A stretch of DNA of 64,000 nucleotides, taken from positions 62,001 through 126,000 of the forward strand of contig NZ_LT629739.1 in NCBI RefSeq assembly GCF_900105045.1. Reading direction: 5' to 3'. Both the position numbers and the translations under genes were made by a program. This document shows positions 46,097 through 56,500 of this stretch, in pieces. The notes beneath the pieces were generated by a model that had not been told where the DNA came from, did no database searches, and saw only the letters and a list, made by a program, of their open reading frames with translations. The stretch is from Brevibacterium picturae (GTDB lineage Bacteria; Actinomycetota; Actinomycetes; Actinomycetales; Brevibacteriaceae). Each line of letters opens with the position of its first letter. Position 1 is the stretch's first letter.

Positions 46097-48112
46097 CCCC
46101 GACCCATAGAGTTCGAGTTTGGTCGCGCCGACCCCTGGAATCTTCGCCAGTGAGCTCATGTCCTGCGGCCTGATCTCGGCGATCGCCGAAATCGATGTGT
46201 CGGTGAGAACGAGATAGGGCGGAAGGCCCTGTTCCAAGCCGACACGGGCTCGCCAGCGTCGCAGCCTGTCGAGGAGTTCAACGTCGATGTCAGCAGGACA
46301 GTCCGCACACCGGGACAGAGCCCGGTCGACCTGGGACACGAGCACCTTGCCGCACGATCTGCAGCGATTCAACGTCACCGAGGTCGCAGTCCGACGGCCC
46401 TGACCCACCGTTTGATCGACGCGTCCGAGTTCGCTGAGGAACCGGGAGGGTTTGCGTGGTCGCTGTTTGGAATCATGGCGTGACAGAGACCAAGTCAAGC
46501 TGAGGTCACTGCCGGCACGGGTCAGCGCCACATAGAACAGGCGCCGCTCCTCAGCGACTGCTCGTGGCGTCTGGGCGTAGCTGATGGGCAGCAGTCCCTC
46601 GCTGAGCCCAACCAGGTGCACACTGTCCCATTCGAGGCCTTTGGCCGCGTGGAATGAGGCGAGGGTGACACCTTCGATGTCTGGAGCGAATTGATGCTCG
46701 GCTCGCTCGCTTAGATCAGCGAGGAACGTTTCAAGGGGCACCGGCAGTTCGGATCCGGACTGGTGGCTCTCAGCCAGGTCGACCAGTGCCTTCAGAGATT
46801 CCCATTTCTGGCGGCTCGCCCCGGCAGCAGGTGGCTTGCTCGAGTACCCCAGAGAGACCAGCACCTCGGCGACGACTTCCGGCAGGGGTCTGCCGCTCGA
46901 AGTGGCACGGGCCGCCTTGAGCATGAGGACGGCCTCTTTGACCTCCTTGCGCGCGAAGTACCTCTCTCCGCCACGCAGAACGTAGGGGATGCCGGCTGCG
47001 GCAAGAGCCTGCTCGTAAGCGGGACTCTGTCCGTTCGTGCGAAACAGAACCGCAATGTTCCGAGGGCGGCGGCCGGCATGAACCTCGGCAGAGATGGCCT
47101 TGACGACACCGGCGGCCTCAGCATCATCAGTCGGATACTCGGTCATGGCCGGCTGTTGGCCAGCAGGGTTGTCGGTACGCAGGGTCAGCGCCGCGCGAGA
47201 AGTGTGTCGCAGCAGATTGTTCGCTGTCGACACGATTGCCTTCGACGACCGATAGTTGCGGACCAACTGTATCGTCGTCGACGTCGGCAGCGAAGCGTCC
47301 AGTGTCCTCAGCAGTGAGGAGTCGGCTCCCGCAAAGGAATAGATCGTCTGGGCCGGGTCACCGACGACGCAGAGATTGTCCCGTGGCCCCAGCCAGCGCG
47401 AGAGGACGTCGTACTGAAGAGGCGAAACGTCCTGAAATTCGTCGACGACGAAGTGCCGATACTGATCGCGGATCTCTGCCGCGATGGCCGGATACTCTGC
47501 AAGCACGCCGTCGAGAACGAGCAGAACATCCTCGAAGTCCATGAGCCGGCCGCGTGTCTTCGCTTCGCTGTACGCCTCGAAGATGCGCACCATGTCCTCG
47601 ACGCCCAGTTGTCCGGGAAGATCGCGGGCGACGGCTTGGGTGGCATAGTCGTCGACGCCCAGAAGGGACGCGGCAGCGAATTCGAGTTCGGAGGCCACGT
47701 CTCGATTCAGCTCCCGGCTGGTCTCGATCCCCAAGCTCTGGAGCACCGAGCCGAGGATCCCAGCCTTGTTGTCAACGATCCGAGGGAAGTCTCCCTGTGC
47801 AAACCGGTCCCAGAAGAAGCGCAGCTGGCGAAGCGCCGCGGAGTGAAACGTTCGGGCCTGGACGGCCGGGACTCCGAGGTCGCGCAGGCGTGACCGCATC
47901 TCCCCGGCGGCCTTGGCCGTGAAGGTCAGAGCCAGAACGTGATTGGGAGGGAACACCTCGGTGGCGATCCCGTAGGCGATGCGATGGGTCATCGCACGGG
48001 TCTTGCCCGTCCCGGCTCCGGCCAGGACGATGACCGGTGTGGAGAATTGGGTGGCGACTTCCTTCTGCTCCTCGTCGAGAGCATCGAGCAGTGCCGCAGC
48101 CTGAGCGCTCAA
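46073..48112 (-). CDS. uvrD2: ATP-dependent DNA helicase UvrD2
   Basis: This 679-residue superfamily 1A helicase has Walker A LAGAGTGKTRAM and Walker B FVVDEFQDVSPLQYD. It ends with a four-cysteine element (CRSCGKVLV...RCADC, about 580-605) and a C-terminal HRDC domain (about 615-679). This is the architecture of mycobacterial UvrD2. TTG 48112 overlaps the nudC stop as TTGA. Its end overlaps the convergent E1-like gene by 24 bases. The role is DNA repair or replication-associated unwinding. Confidence 0.95.
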   Translation of the reverse strand: MSAQAAALLDALDEEQKEVATQFSTPVIVLAGAGTGKTRAMTHRIAYGIATEVFPPNHVLALTFTAKAAGEMRSRLRDLGVPAVQARTFHSAALRQLRFFWDRFAQGDFPRIVDNKAGILGSVLQSLGIETSRELNRDVASELEFAAASLLGVDDYATQAVARDLPGQLGVEDMVRIFEAYSEAKTRGRLMDFEDVLLVLDGVLAEYPAIAAEIRDQYRHFVVDEFQDVSPLQYDVLSRWLGPRDNLCVVGDPAQTIYSFAGADSSLLRTLDASLPTSTTIQLVRNYRSSKAIVSTANNLLRHTSRAALTLRTDNPAGQQPAMTEYPTDDAEAAGVVKAISAEVHAGRRPRNIAVLFRTNGQSPAYEQALAAAGIPYVLRGGERYFARKEVKEAVLMLKAARATSSGRPLPEVVAEVLVSLGYSSKPPAAGASRQKWESLKALVDLAESHQSGSELPVPLETFLADLSERAEHQFAPDIEGVTLASFHAAKGLEWDSVHLVGLSEGLLPISYAQTPRAVAEERRLFYVALTRAGSDLSLTWSLSRHDSKQRPRKPSRFLSELGRVDQTVGQGRRTATSVTLNRCRSCGKVLVSQVDRALSRCADCPADIDVELLDRLRRWRARVGLEQGLPPYLVLTDTSISAIAEIRPQDMSSLAKIPGVGATKLELYGSGLLSLLID

Positions 48113-49086
48113 ACGTTGTCCAACCAGCTGTAGAGAAGCTGTCCGGCGATCGACACTACCCCGGGGGCCCGCACCGTGCCACGTTCGATGGCCGCTCGCA
48201 GCTCCTCACGAGTGAACCAAGTCAAGGTGGCGATCTCCGCCTCGTCGGCGGCGAATTCGAGGCTTGGCGCCTCAGCTGAGAAACCGAGCATGAGGGAGCA
48301 CGGGAAAGGCCAGGGTTGGGACCCGAGGTACTGCGGATTCGCGACTTCGACATGGGCCTCTTCGAAGACCTCTCGAATGACTGCGTGCTCCAAGGTTTCA
48401 CCGGGTTCGACGAATCCGGCCAGCAGGGAGAATCGGTCCGACTCCCACGCGGCGTTGTTGCCCAGCAGCACCCTCTCGATCCCGTCCTCGTCGGTGTTGA
48501 TGATGAGGACGATGACGGCCGGGTCTGTCCGCGGGAAGTGCTCGCTGCCGTTGTCGGGGTCCGTTCTCACCCAACCGCCGAGATTGGTCTGGGTCGGATT
48601 CCCGGTACGGGGCGAGAACTGGTGGGCTCTGTGCCAATTGCCGAGGCCCACGATCTCGCACGCCAGGGACACCTGCACGTCGTCGAGGGACTCTGCCAGC
48701 TGACGCAGCGGCAGCCACACAGGCTCGGCGCTGTCGATTCCCTCCCCCGGTGCCGTCAGCAGATCGGTGGCGTCGCGTGCCCGCGACGTCGCCAGCGAAG
48801 TGTCGATCTCACTACGGCCGACATCGTCGAGGGAGACCCCGATGTACCGTGTACCTTCGGCGTCTCGGCCGAGGTAGATCTCCGTCTGCTCATCCGGCAC
48901 CATGTCGACATCACTGATGAACAGACCACCCGCTGCGACGAGGAGTGACCCACGGTGTTCGAACACGGGCCTCGCTCCGCTGGCCCACAGTTCGTGTAAG
49001 TCACCGTCCTTTCCGCGAGAGAGATGGTCACGATCGATTCCATGGCGGGCCAGACTGATCGGTTTCACGGGTGGCAGTGGCTTCAT
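48109..49086 (-). CDS. nudC: NAD(+) diphosphatase NudC without zinc-ribbon cysteines
   Basis: The enzyme hydrolyses NAD(H) and removes NAD caps from RNA. The 325-residue protein has the Nudix box (GFVEPGETLEHAVIREVFEE) and the NudC signature SQPWPFPCSLMLGF. The zinc-ribbon region keeps its frame (NWHRAHQFSPRTGNPTQT, EHFPRTDPAVIV), but the CxxC positions read SPRTG and the second pair is also lost, so zinc is not bound. ATG 49086 follows a TATCGT hexamer by seven bases; GTG 49095 is an alternative start. It is coupled to uvrD2. Confidence 0.92.
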   Translation of the reverse strand: MKPLPPVKPISLARHGIDRDHLSRGKDGDLHELWASGARPVFEHRGSLLVAAGGLFISDVDMVPDEQTEIYLGRDAEGTRYIGVSLDDVGRSEIDTSLATSRARDATDLLTAPGEGIDSAEPVWLPLRQLAESLDDVQVSLACEIVGLGNWHRAHQFSPRTGNPTQTNLGGWVRTDPDNGSEHFPRTDPAVIVLIINTDEDGIERVLLGNNAAWESDRFSLLAGFVEPGETLEHAVIREVFEEAHVEVANPQYLGSQPWPFPCSLMLGFSAEAPSLEFAADEAEIATLTWFTREELRAAIERGTVRAPGVVSIAGQLLYSWLDNV

Positions 49087-49093
49087 AGCCTCC

Positions 49094-49099
49094 ACGATA
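49094..49099 (-). promoter_or_regulatory. Putative -10 element (TATCGT) of nudC-uvrD2, leaderless
   Basis: TATCGT on the minus strand ends seven bases before ATG 49086. It diverges from the -10 of the kinase-like gene about 80 bases away. Confidence 0.4.
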
Positions 49100-49178
49100 A
49101 CTCAGGGCCCTGACGCAGGACGCGTGCGAGCTGACACGCTCAACGGCCGAATCTCCGGTCTCCAGCCGTGGCACACGG

Positions 49179-49184
49179 TAGATT
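49179..49184 (+). promoter_or_regulatory. Putative -10 element (TAGATT), leaderless start
   Basis: TAGATT ends seven bases before GTG 49192. The GGGGAGG between them abuts the start codon and is too close for normal ribosome binding, so a leaderless transcript is more likely. Confidence 0.5.
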
Positions 49185-49191
49185 GGGGAGG

Positions 49192-50328
49192 GTGAATACC
49201 AAGGCACTCAAGTTGGCAGCTGTCGCGGCAACGATGCTCGAAGACTTCTCCCCGACGGAATGGGTCCCCCTGCCGTCATTGGGGCTGGGGATCAGAGTTC
49301 TCGTCGACGATGGTCAGCAGCAGTTGGTGGCGACGGCACAGACCAGTCTCGATCGGTCTGCGGACACCGGTTCCGCGGCCGAAGCAGGACGGATCTATGA
49401 CACGATGTATCCGCATGCCGGGTTCGCCTGGCCCCATCTGCGCGCCATCACCGAGGTCGACGCCGACTACTTCGGCACTACCGCATCCACCACGGTGACT
49501 CTCATCGATCCCCTGCCTGGTGCTCCAGTCGGTGACCAGGCCATCACTGATGTCGCGCGCGCGAGCTCATTGGCGCAGGCTCTGGCCACGCTGCATTCGG
49601 CGGCACCGGAAACGATCTCCGAGGCAGGATTCCCCGTCGAAGACCCGTCCCGATTCCAGTTTCAGATCTTGGAGAGGCTCGATCAGGCTGCGTCTACTGG
49701 CCAGGTGCCCGCCGCTCTGCTGCAACATTGGGAAGAGGAATTCGAAAAGGTCGCGCTCTGGCGCTTCCTCGCCACCCCAATCCACGGTGCGATTGATGAG
49801 ACGAGTGTCTACACCGACCAGGAGCGCGTGCTCGCGCTGTCGGGAATCGAACGTCTGCGGGTCTCCGATCCCGCCATCGATCTGGCTGCGGCCTCGGCAC
49901 TCATCGACCCTGCCGCTGTGCCGACCTTCTTCAGCGAGTACAGGAACTCACGGCCCCGTGCCGACGAGCACGTGATCACCCGTGCCGAACTGCTGGCCGA
50001 GTTCGCCGTCCTCGATTGGCTGCTCGAAGCAGTCGATTCCGGAGATCAGGATGCGATTCAGGACGCAGGCGAACTTCTGTCCTCGTTCAACAATGTCCTG
50101 TTCTCGAAGGAAGCATCAGAGCCGAAGGGCGCTCCCACTGAAACGACAGTGGCAAGCAGCGCTCCAACAGCAACGAGCAGCGACCAGGACTCGAATCCGG
50201 CGACGGATGTGCCGACCGAGCAGCCAGAGTCCGATACCGGGCGCACGCCTGAGGCCGAGAGCGTCATCGACGAGGGAACAACAGAGCCGGACGAATCAGC
50301 ACCGCCCGAGGACTCTCAACGCCCCTGA
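49192..50328 (+). CDS. Phosphotransferase-like (aminoglycoside-kinase fold) protein with Ser/Thr/Pro-rich tail
   Basis: This 378-residue protein has an N-terminal part resembling the small lobe of APH-type kinases. The segment SSLAQALATLHSAAPETISEAGF is of the kind that precedes the catalytic loop. The expected HxDxxxxN reads IHGAIDETSVY, so the catalytic Asp is Ala; LRVSDPAIDLAAAS stands where IDF/WE is normal, with a DP-AID pattern. The last 80 residues are low-complexity and acidic. Homologues sit between nudC and adnB in Micrococcales. The kinase activity is doubtful. Confidence 0.65.
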   Translation: MNTKALKLAAVAATMLEDFSPTEWVPLPSLGLGIRVLVDDGQQQLVATAQTSLDRSADTGSAAEAGRIYDTMYPHAGFAWPHLRAITEVDADYFGTTASTTVTLIDPLPGAPVGDQAITDVARASSLAQALATLHSAAPETISEAGFPVEDPSRFQFQILERLDQAASTGQVPAALLQHWEEEFEKVALWRFLATPIHGAIDETSVYTDQERVLALSGIERLRVSDPAIDLAAASALIDPAAVPTFFSEYRNSRPRADEHVITRAELLAEFAVLDWLLEAVDSGDQDAIQDAGELLSSFNNVLFSKEASEPKGAPTETTVASSAPTATSSDQDSNPATDVPTEQPESDTGRTPEAESVIDEGTTEPDESAPPEDSQRP

Positions 50329-50333
50329 TCGGG

Positions 50334-53300
50334 TCAGCTGCGGTCATTGGCATCCAACCACGCAATGATCTCGGCCTCCTCCGGAAGCTGGGTGAACCTG
50401 ACGATGTCATCGCTGCCGACGAAGTAGAAGGTTCCCGTCACCTCGGTGATCTCGGGATGGACCCGCTGAATGGCGAAGCGGTAGAGAGCCAACTGCCATT
50501 TCATCACCTCCAACGCCTTCTCATCTGGCCGTTTCGAGGTCTTCCAGTCCACGACCTCTGCGTGATCGCCTGTGATGAAGACCGCATCGATCTTGCCCGG
50601 GACCCTGAACCTTCCGAGGACGAGTTCGAACGACATCTCGATGTGATCGGCATGCCTGCTCGCGAATTCTGAGCCGATGAAAGTCTGCTGGAGACGTTCG
50701 ACGGTCGCAGTGTTGATGGCCTGGATCTGCTGTCCGTCATCGATGTCGATGCTCGCCTGTCCGAAATGCTGCTCGACCCAGGAATGGAAGGTGGTCCCGA
50801 TCTCTGCTGCCCGACTCGGCGGGGTCGGAATGGGGCGCAGGGTCTGGGTGATGAATTGCTGCGGGTTTCTGCGCCACGAGACAAGAGCTGTCGCCGATAG
50901 ACGATCCGGGACAGTTCCGGTGCTGGCAGTGCCAGGGCGGCTGCTGATCCGCCGTGCCTGTCGAGCATATTCGCCTACGAGTCCCTGCTTCTGTGCCAGT
51001 TCGTCCAGGCCGACGGGTGCAGCAGTGCTGACCCACTCGGCGGCACGTCGGGCAGTGGACACACGATCGGTTCGCGGTACGGGCCAGATGCTTGTCTCGA
51101 TGCGGTCCTCGGACGTTTCGTCGGCAGGTTCCGGCATGTCGACATCGCGTCCCAACACTTCGATCGCTTCGGTGAGGAACGGGGACGGCTCGTCAGGGTT
51201 CGCCCTGGCCCCCATCAACTCGGCCCCCAGCCACAGGTAGTGTTTGGCGCGAGTGAAGGCCACGTAGGCCAGACGCCGTTCCTCTTCCTCGTGTGCCTCG
51301 GCGATTGCCGGTTTGATGAACTCGCTGACCCATTCGTCCAGTGCCTTCTTGGTGTCGAAGTCGGCGGTTCGCAGGTCATAGTCAACCAGGTGGGCACGGT
51401 CGCCTCGCAGCGGGTACGGCAAGGCTGTTCTGTCCATCCACCCTTCCTTGTCCTGCGGTTCCGTCGGGAAGTCCTTGACCACCAGAGACGGCACGGCGAC
51501 TGCATCGAATTCGAGGCCCTTCGAGGCGTGGACCGTCATGATGTCGATCGCGTCGGAGGCCGAATTCGGCTCGACCACGCTGAGCGCATCCTTCGCCTCC
51601 ATCAGGGTCAGCCACTCGAGGAAACCCTGCACCGAGGGCTGATCGTCGGCCGCCGAGTACTGGCTTGCCGCAGAGAGGAACGAGTCGATCGCGGAACGGT
51701 GAAGGTTGCGCAGCGAATCGCTGAGCCCCCAGATGTCGGAGTCGACTCCGGTTTCGGTCATCGCGGTACGAATGATCGAGGCGATGGTCCCGGACCCGGA
51801 ACGAACATGGCGCAGAGCCCGTGCCAACCTGACCAATCGTTCCAATGCGATCGAGCTCAGACCCGAGTTGCGATAGTTATTCACCATGGTCCGTGCGCCG
51901 GCGAAGTGTGCCGACCCTGCGAGTGCCTCGGAGAGGTCAACGAGTTCGTCAAGTCCCTCGACGATGGTCGGCTGGTCGATGGTCTCAGGTACGACTGCCT
52001 CAGCCTCGGCGTTGTCCGCCATGAACTCGGTCAGTCGCGAATCGTTCTGCGCACGGGTGAATGCCTGCACAGCGGCGATGTCTGTGGCCCCGAGGCCCAG
52101 CAGTCGACCGCTGACCAACCGCATCAGTGCGTCACCGGCCATCGGATCGACGGCCGCGGTGAGCACTGCCCGCAGATCGGCGACGAAGGGGTCGCTCAGG
52201 AGACCGGAGGAACCGTGGACGTGAACGGCGTAGCCTGCAGCATCCAGCGCCGCGGCGACCGGCGCGAAATGGGCACGTTTGCGGCACAGCACGGCCGTGG
52301 ATGACCCGGCGGGAAGGCTGGCGACCCATTCGGTCAGGGATCTGAGTCCGACGGTGAGGAAGTCCGGATCATAGGCGCCCGAGCTGATGTCGATGGCCAC
52401 ACCACCGTCCCCGGCTCCTGTGCGTGCCGACAGCGGCTTCTCCTGGCTTCCGGCCAAACCGTTCGCGGTCCGGTTCGCGACCGTCAGGATCGTGTGGTCA
52501 TTGCGCCAGCTCGTGCTCAGTGTCAGCGCCGAGACATTGTCGAAGTCGGCGGAGAAGCGGATCATGTTGTCGGCACTTGCCCCGCGCCAGCCGTAGATGG
52601 CCTGCCGGGGATCGCCCACCGCTGTCACCGCCGTGGAGTGGAACAGGTCGCGCAGCAGTTTCAGCTGGGCGACCGAGGTGTCCTGGAACTCATCGAGGAG
52701 AACGATTGACCACCTCTGCTGTTCGGCACTGCGCGCGGCCGGCACTTCGTCGAGGATGCGCTGAGCGAAGCGAACCTGGTCCGAGAAGTCCATGGCCAGG
52801 TTGCGACGTTTGGCGATCATGTAAGCGCCGGCCAGTTTCGCGGTCTTGATCTTCGCTTCGAGCTTTGCGCGCCGACCATTCGGGTCAACGGGTTTTCCCT
52901 TGCTCGAGACCAGGGCCTGCAGACACTGGTCAAGATAGTCCGTGACCTCGTCGACCTCGCGACCGTGGTCATTCATCGCCGCGGCCAATGAGATGATGTC
53001 GGCGATCATCGTCTCTCGTGCGAAGTCGCCGGGGATCTCCTCCGTCGCAGTGGAGTCGATGATGTCACCGGCAATGGTGTGGGCAGCCGCGTCATCCAGC
53101 AGCACCGTCTCGGGCTCGATGCCGATGCTGACTCCGTGTTCGCTGACGATCGAGGCGGCATAGGAGTTGTAGGTCGACACCGTCGGATTGTCGAGACCGG
53201 GCAGTCTCATCTCCGAACCCAGCCCGAGGCTGTGGCGCAGCCGAGCCAAGAGCACCCTGATCCGCCCGCCCAGTTCACCCACTGCCTTCCGTGTGAAGGT

Positions 53301-53519
53301 GAGGCCCAGGATCTCCTCGGGCGCGACGAAGCCATTGGCCACAAGCCATACGACCCGCTGGGAGATCACGGTCGTCTTACCCGATCCTGCGCCGGCGGTG
53401 ACCTTCATCGACTGCGCCGGATCGGCTTCGATGATGATTCTCTGCTCTTCGCTCGGCGGGAACGCTTGGGCGGGGTCGGCGGCGGTCAGGCGGGCCAGGT
53501 GTTCTGCGGTGAAGCGCAT
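50334..53519 (-). CDS. adnB: Helicase-nuclease AdnB
   Basis: AdnB is the leading motor and one nuclease of the AdnAB double-strand-break resection machine. The 1061-residue protein has Walker A TAGAGSGKTTVI, Walker B IVLLDEFQDTSVAQ and the later helicase motifs (VHASKGLEFDAVAV, RRLAYVAFTRAKHYLWLG). A C-terminal PD-(D/E)XK nuclease has GKIDAVFI and VVDWKTSKRP. ATG 53519 overlaps the adnA stop (TGATG). An upstream in-frame start at 53585 would lie inside adnA and has no support. Confidence 0.93.
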   Translation of the reverse strand: MRFTAEHLARLTAADPAQAFPPSEEQRIIIEADPAQSMKVTAGAGSGKTTVISQRVVWLVANGFVAPEEILGLTFTRKAVGELGGRIRVLLARLRHSLGLGSEMRLPGLDNPTVSTYNSYAASIVSEHGVSIGIEPETVLLDDAAAHTIAGDIIDSTATEEIPGDFARETMIADIISLAAAMNDHGREVDEVTDYLDQCLQALVSSKGKPVDPNGRRAKLEAKIKTAKLAGAYMIAKRRNLAMDFSDQVRFAQRILDEVPAARSAEQQRWSIVLLDEFQDTSVAQLKLLRDLFHSTAVTAVGDPRQAIYGWRGASADNMIRFSADFDNVSALTLSTSWRNDHTILTVANRTANGLAGSQEKPLSARTGAGDGGVAIDISSGAYDPDFLTVGLRSLTEWVASLPAGSSTAVLCRKRAHFAPVAAALDAAGYAVHVHGSSGLLSDPFVADLRAVLTAAVDPMAGDALMRLVSGRLLGLGATDIAAVQAFTRAQNDSRLTEFMADNAEAEAVVPETIDQPTIVEGLDELVDLSEALAGSAHFAGARTMVNNYRNSGLSSIALERLVRLARALRHVRSGSGTIASIIRTAMTETGVDSDIWGLSDSLRNLHRSAIDSFLSAASQYSAADDQPSVQGFLEWLTLMEAKDALSVVEPNSASDAIDIMTVHASKGLEFDAVAVPSLVVKDFPTEPQDKEGWMDRTALPYPLRGDRAHLVDYDLRTADFDTKKALDEWVSEFIKPAIAEAHEEEERRLAYVAFTRAKHYLWLGAELMGARANPDEPSPFLTEAIEVLGRDVDMPEPADETSEDRIETSIWPVPRTDRVSTARRAAEWVSTAAPVGLDELAQKQGLVGEYARQARRISSRPGTASTGTVPDRLSATALVSWRRNPQQFITQTLRPIPTPPSRAAEIGTTFHSWVEQHFGQASIDIDDGQQIQAINTATVERLQQTFIGSEFASRHADHIEMSFELVLGRFRVPGKIDAVFITGDHAEVVDWKTSKRPDEKALEVMKWQLALYRFAIQRVHPEITEVTGTFYFVGSDDIVRFTQLPEEAEIIAWLDANDRS

Positions 53520-56500
53520 CAGGACTCTTCCAAGGTCTGGGGCCCGATTGCCGGGCAGGAGGTGCGGACAGGACAGCTCAGGCATTTCTGCGGCTCGACC
53601 CGGGCCGGGAACTCGGCGGCCCGCATGCGATCGGAGACATCGTTGATGAGGTCTCGTGCCCAGCCCGGATCCTCATCGATTGCAAGCGCCGACTGTTCTC
53701 TTGTCGTCTGTTTGGAATTGCGCAGGTACACGAGTTCGGCACCATAGGAAGTGGCATCGATGGTCTGGTCCTCACCGATGGTGATGGTCCCGGAGTTGAT
53801 CGCCTCCTGGTAGACGCCGAGTTGGGGGTGACGGGCCATCTCCTGACCTTTGACGACGTTCTTTCCGGTCTTGAAGTCCACGATCCGGATTCCCTCGGGG
53901 GTCTGTTCGAGTCGATCGAGGCGCCCGGTGACTTTCCATTCCTGGGCCTTGTCATCGACTCCGGTGGCGTACACCTGAGCTTCGACGCCGATGGGTTCAC
54001 CGGGTGCGGTCTTGATGTACTCGCCAAGGCGATCGGCCATCTTCATCGCCAATGTGTGTTCGCGATCCCGCTCCCACTCAGCATCGAATTCGAGCGTCGA
54101 GAATTCCTTGTCGACGAATTCTCGGATCGCCGAGGCCGGACCCTGCGGAAAATTCTCCGCCGCGGCGTGGATGATCGTTCCCAGGCTCTGGGCCAACGAG
54201 CCGGGCCTGTCTCCCCCGTTGCGGGTGAGGAACCACCGCAGCGAGCAGTCGGTGAAGGACTCCACCTGAGACGGTGAGACTCTCACGGTGTCGTCGCTGG
54301 TGAAGAGAGGCTGGCTGGAGGTGACGTCTTCGGTCTCGCGCCATTGTTCGGGTGGTTCGACCGTGCTGCTGGCGGCAGTCAGTGCCGACATCAGCTGCGC
54401 CCAATTCCGCACGTCATCCTCGGGCGCCTCGTGCGCAGGGTCCGCGGCGGCTCTCAGCAGCCGGGCGCGGGTATGCGCGGCCATCTCGTCCAGGGACAGC
54501 GGCAGGAGTTCATCCTCATGGGTGATCGCGTACCCGTCTGCGTCCTCGGTGCCCTTCGATGTTCGTGCCGCGATCACGTCGAAGAACGGTGAGGGATTGC
54601 TTTCGGCGTCAGAGATGGAGGTGATGATGATCTGTTCTTTTGCGCGGGTCAGTGCCGTGTAGAAGAGCTCGCCCTCTTCACGCAGATTCTTCCGTTTGGC
54701 ATGGGAGTGGTAGCCCGGGTCCCCGGTTGCCCTCTCGCCGGTGGCCAGCACGGCGCTGAGATCGTCGAGGCCGAGGATGCCGCCGCGGATCTTCGGATTG
54801 GGCCATACCCCTTCGTTCACCTCGGCGATGATGACGAGCGGGACCCGCAGATGCGCCAGTGACGACGGGGTGCCGACCTGCACATGATCGTCGTTGCCGG
54901 CCCGTGCGGCAAGGGAATCCTGCGCGATGTCCTGCTCTGCCACGATCCCGGCGAACGACCGTGCTGTGAATCCTCCGCGGTCGGAGATCTTCTCCGCCAA
55001 AGTGAATAGCCGCAGCACCGAGTCCAGATGCGAATTCGCCACCGACTCCGGATCGCGAAGAGCATCCGACTGCCATTTCTCAGCGACGCCCGCCGCCTCC
55101 CAGATCATCCACAGCGCCTGGTGCGGATCGACCGACCGGACCTCGGCGGCGGCCCGCAACATCCGAGAGATCGTCGCCAGCCCAGTCGGGGATGAGTCGT
55201 TGACATCGCTGCGCAGCGCCTGTGCCAACGACGTCGAGCTGTTTGCTGCGGGGAACTTCTTCCTCACGACTCGCTTGAACCGTCTGATCTGCACCGGGTC
55301 GAGGCGGACATAGACGCTTCCGGCCAAGGTCAGAGCCTGTGCAGCGATCGACTCATCATCGTCGAAGTCCGGGGTGCGCGAGAGCAGCTCGAGAAGCGGC
55401 GCGGTTGCGGAGTCGATGCTGAGAGGCGCCATGATGTTGGCAGTCGCCACACCTGAGGCACTCAGTTCGTTCGCGACGACTCGCGCCGTCGACGTATTCC
55501 GACACAGCACGGCAACATCCGACCACGCATGCCCGTCTTCGACGAAGTTCGTGACTCGACGCGCCAGATACCGATAGCTCGAGGCAGCTCCCTCGAATAC
55601 ATGAGTCTCCACCGTCTCCGGCACGTCGCTCACGGATTCGACGTCGGCAACGTCGTCTGCGACAGCATCGGAAACGTCGGCAGCAGCGATGTCGGCGGCC
55701 GCTGAGCCGTCGTCCGAGTATTCCGGTCCGCTGCTCGGGCGCGGCATATGGTGCAGACCCCACCTGGTGGTGATGCGGCGACCGAAGTCATCGCTGACGT
55801 CGACGATTCCGGCACCCGTACCCTTCGGGTCGGGCAGAATCACCGTTGTGAAACCATCATCGGCAGCGCTGCGGTCGATGAGGGAGGCGTCGGCTCCGTG
55901 GAACCGCCCGGTCACGGTCTCCGGACTGCCGAACAGTGCCAGAGCGCTGCCGCGCTCACGCAGCTGTTCGAGCAGACCCCAGCTCGCAGCCGGGAAATCC
56001 TGAACCCCATCGGCCAGGACCACTGTGGGCACCACGTCGGGAGCGAAGGTCCAAGTCCGTCCAGCGGTCACCTCGGCGGGCTCACGCAGAACCTCGAACG
56101 CCGCTCTCGCCAGGACCGTCGCAGAGTCGGTGCCTCCGTAACCGGGCATGCTCATGATGTCGAGGTATTCGTCGAGGATCTGGGCCACTGCCTCCCACCG
56201 CGGATCACGGTGGCGCTCAAGGACCCGATCGAGCAGGCTGCGCCCGAAGTCGAACACAAACTCGGGTGCCTGGTTCCGGCCACTGTCGGCAGCAGGGGCG
56301 GGAAGGCGCACACCGAAGTCGAACTCCATCACCCGGTTGAGGAAATCGCGGACCTCGGTTCGAAACGCCGACGTCGATCGCACTTCCGCGGTGATTTCGA
56401 CCGGCCAGACGGGTCCACGGCCGTGACCGAGCTCGTGACCGGCCAGGAGGTCGGCGAGGAAAACGTCCTGATCGGCCCCGGAGATGAACTCGAGGTCATC

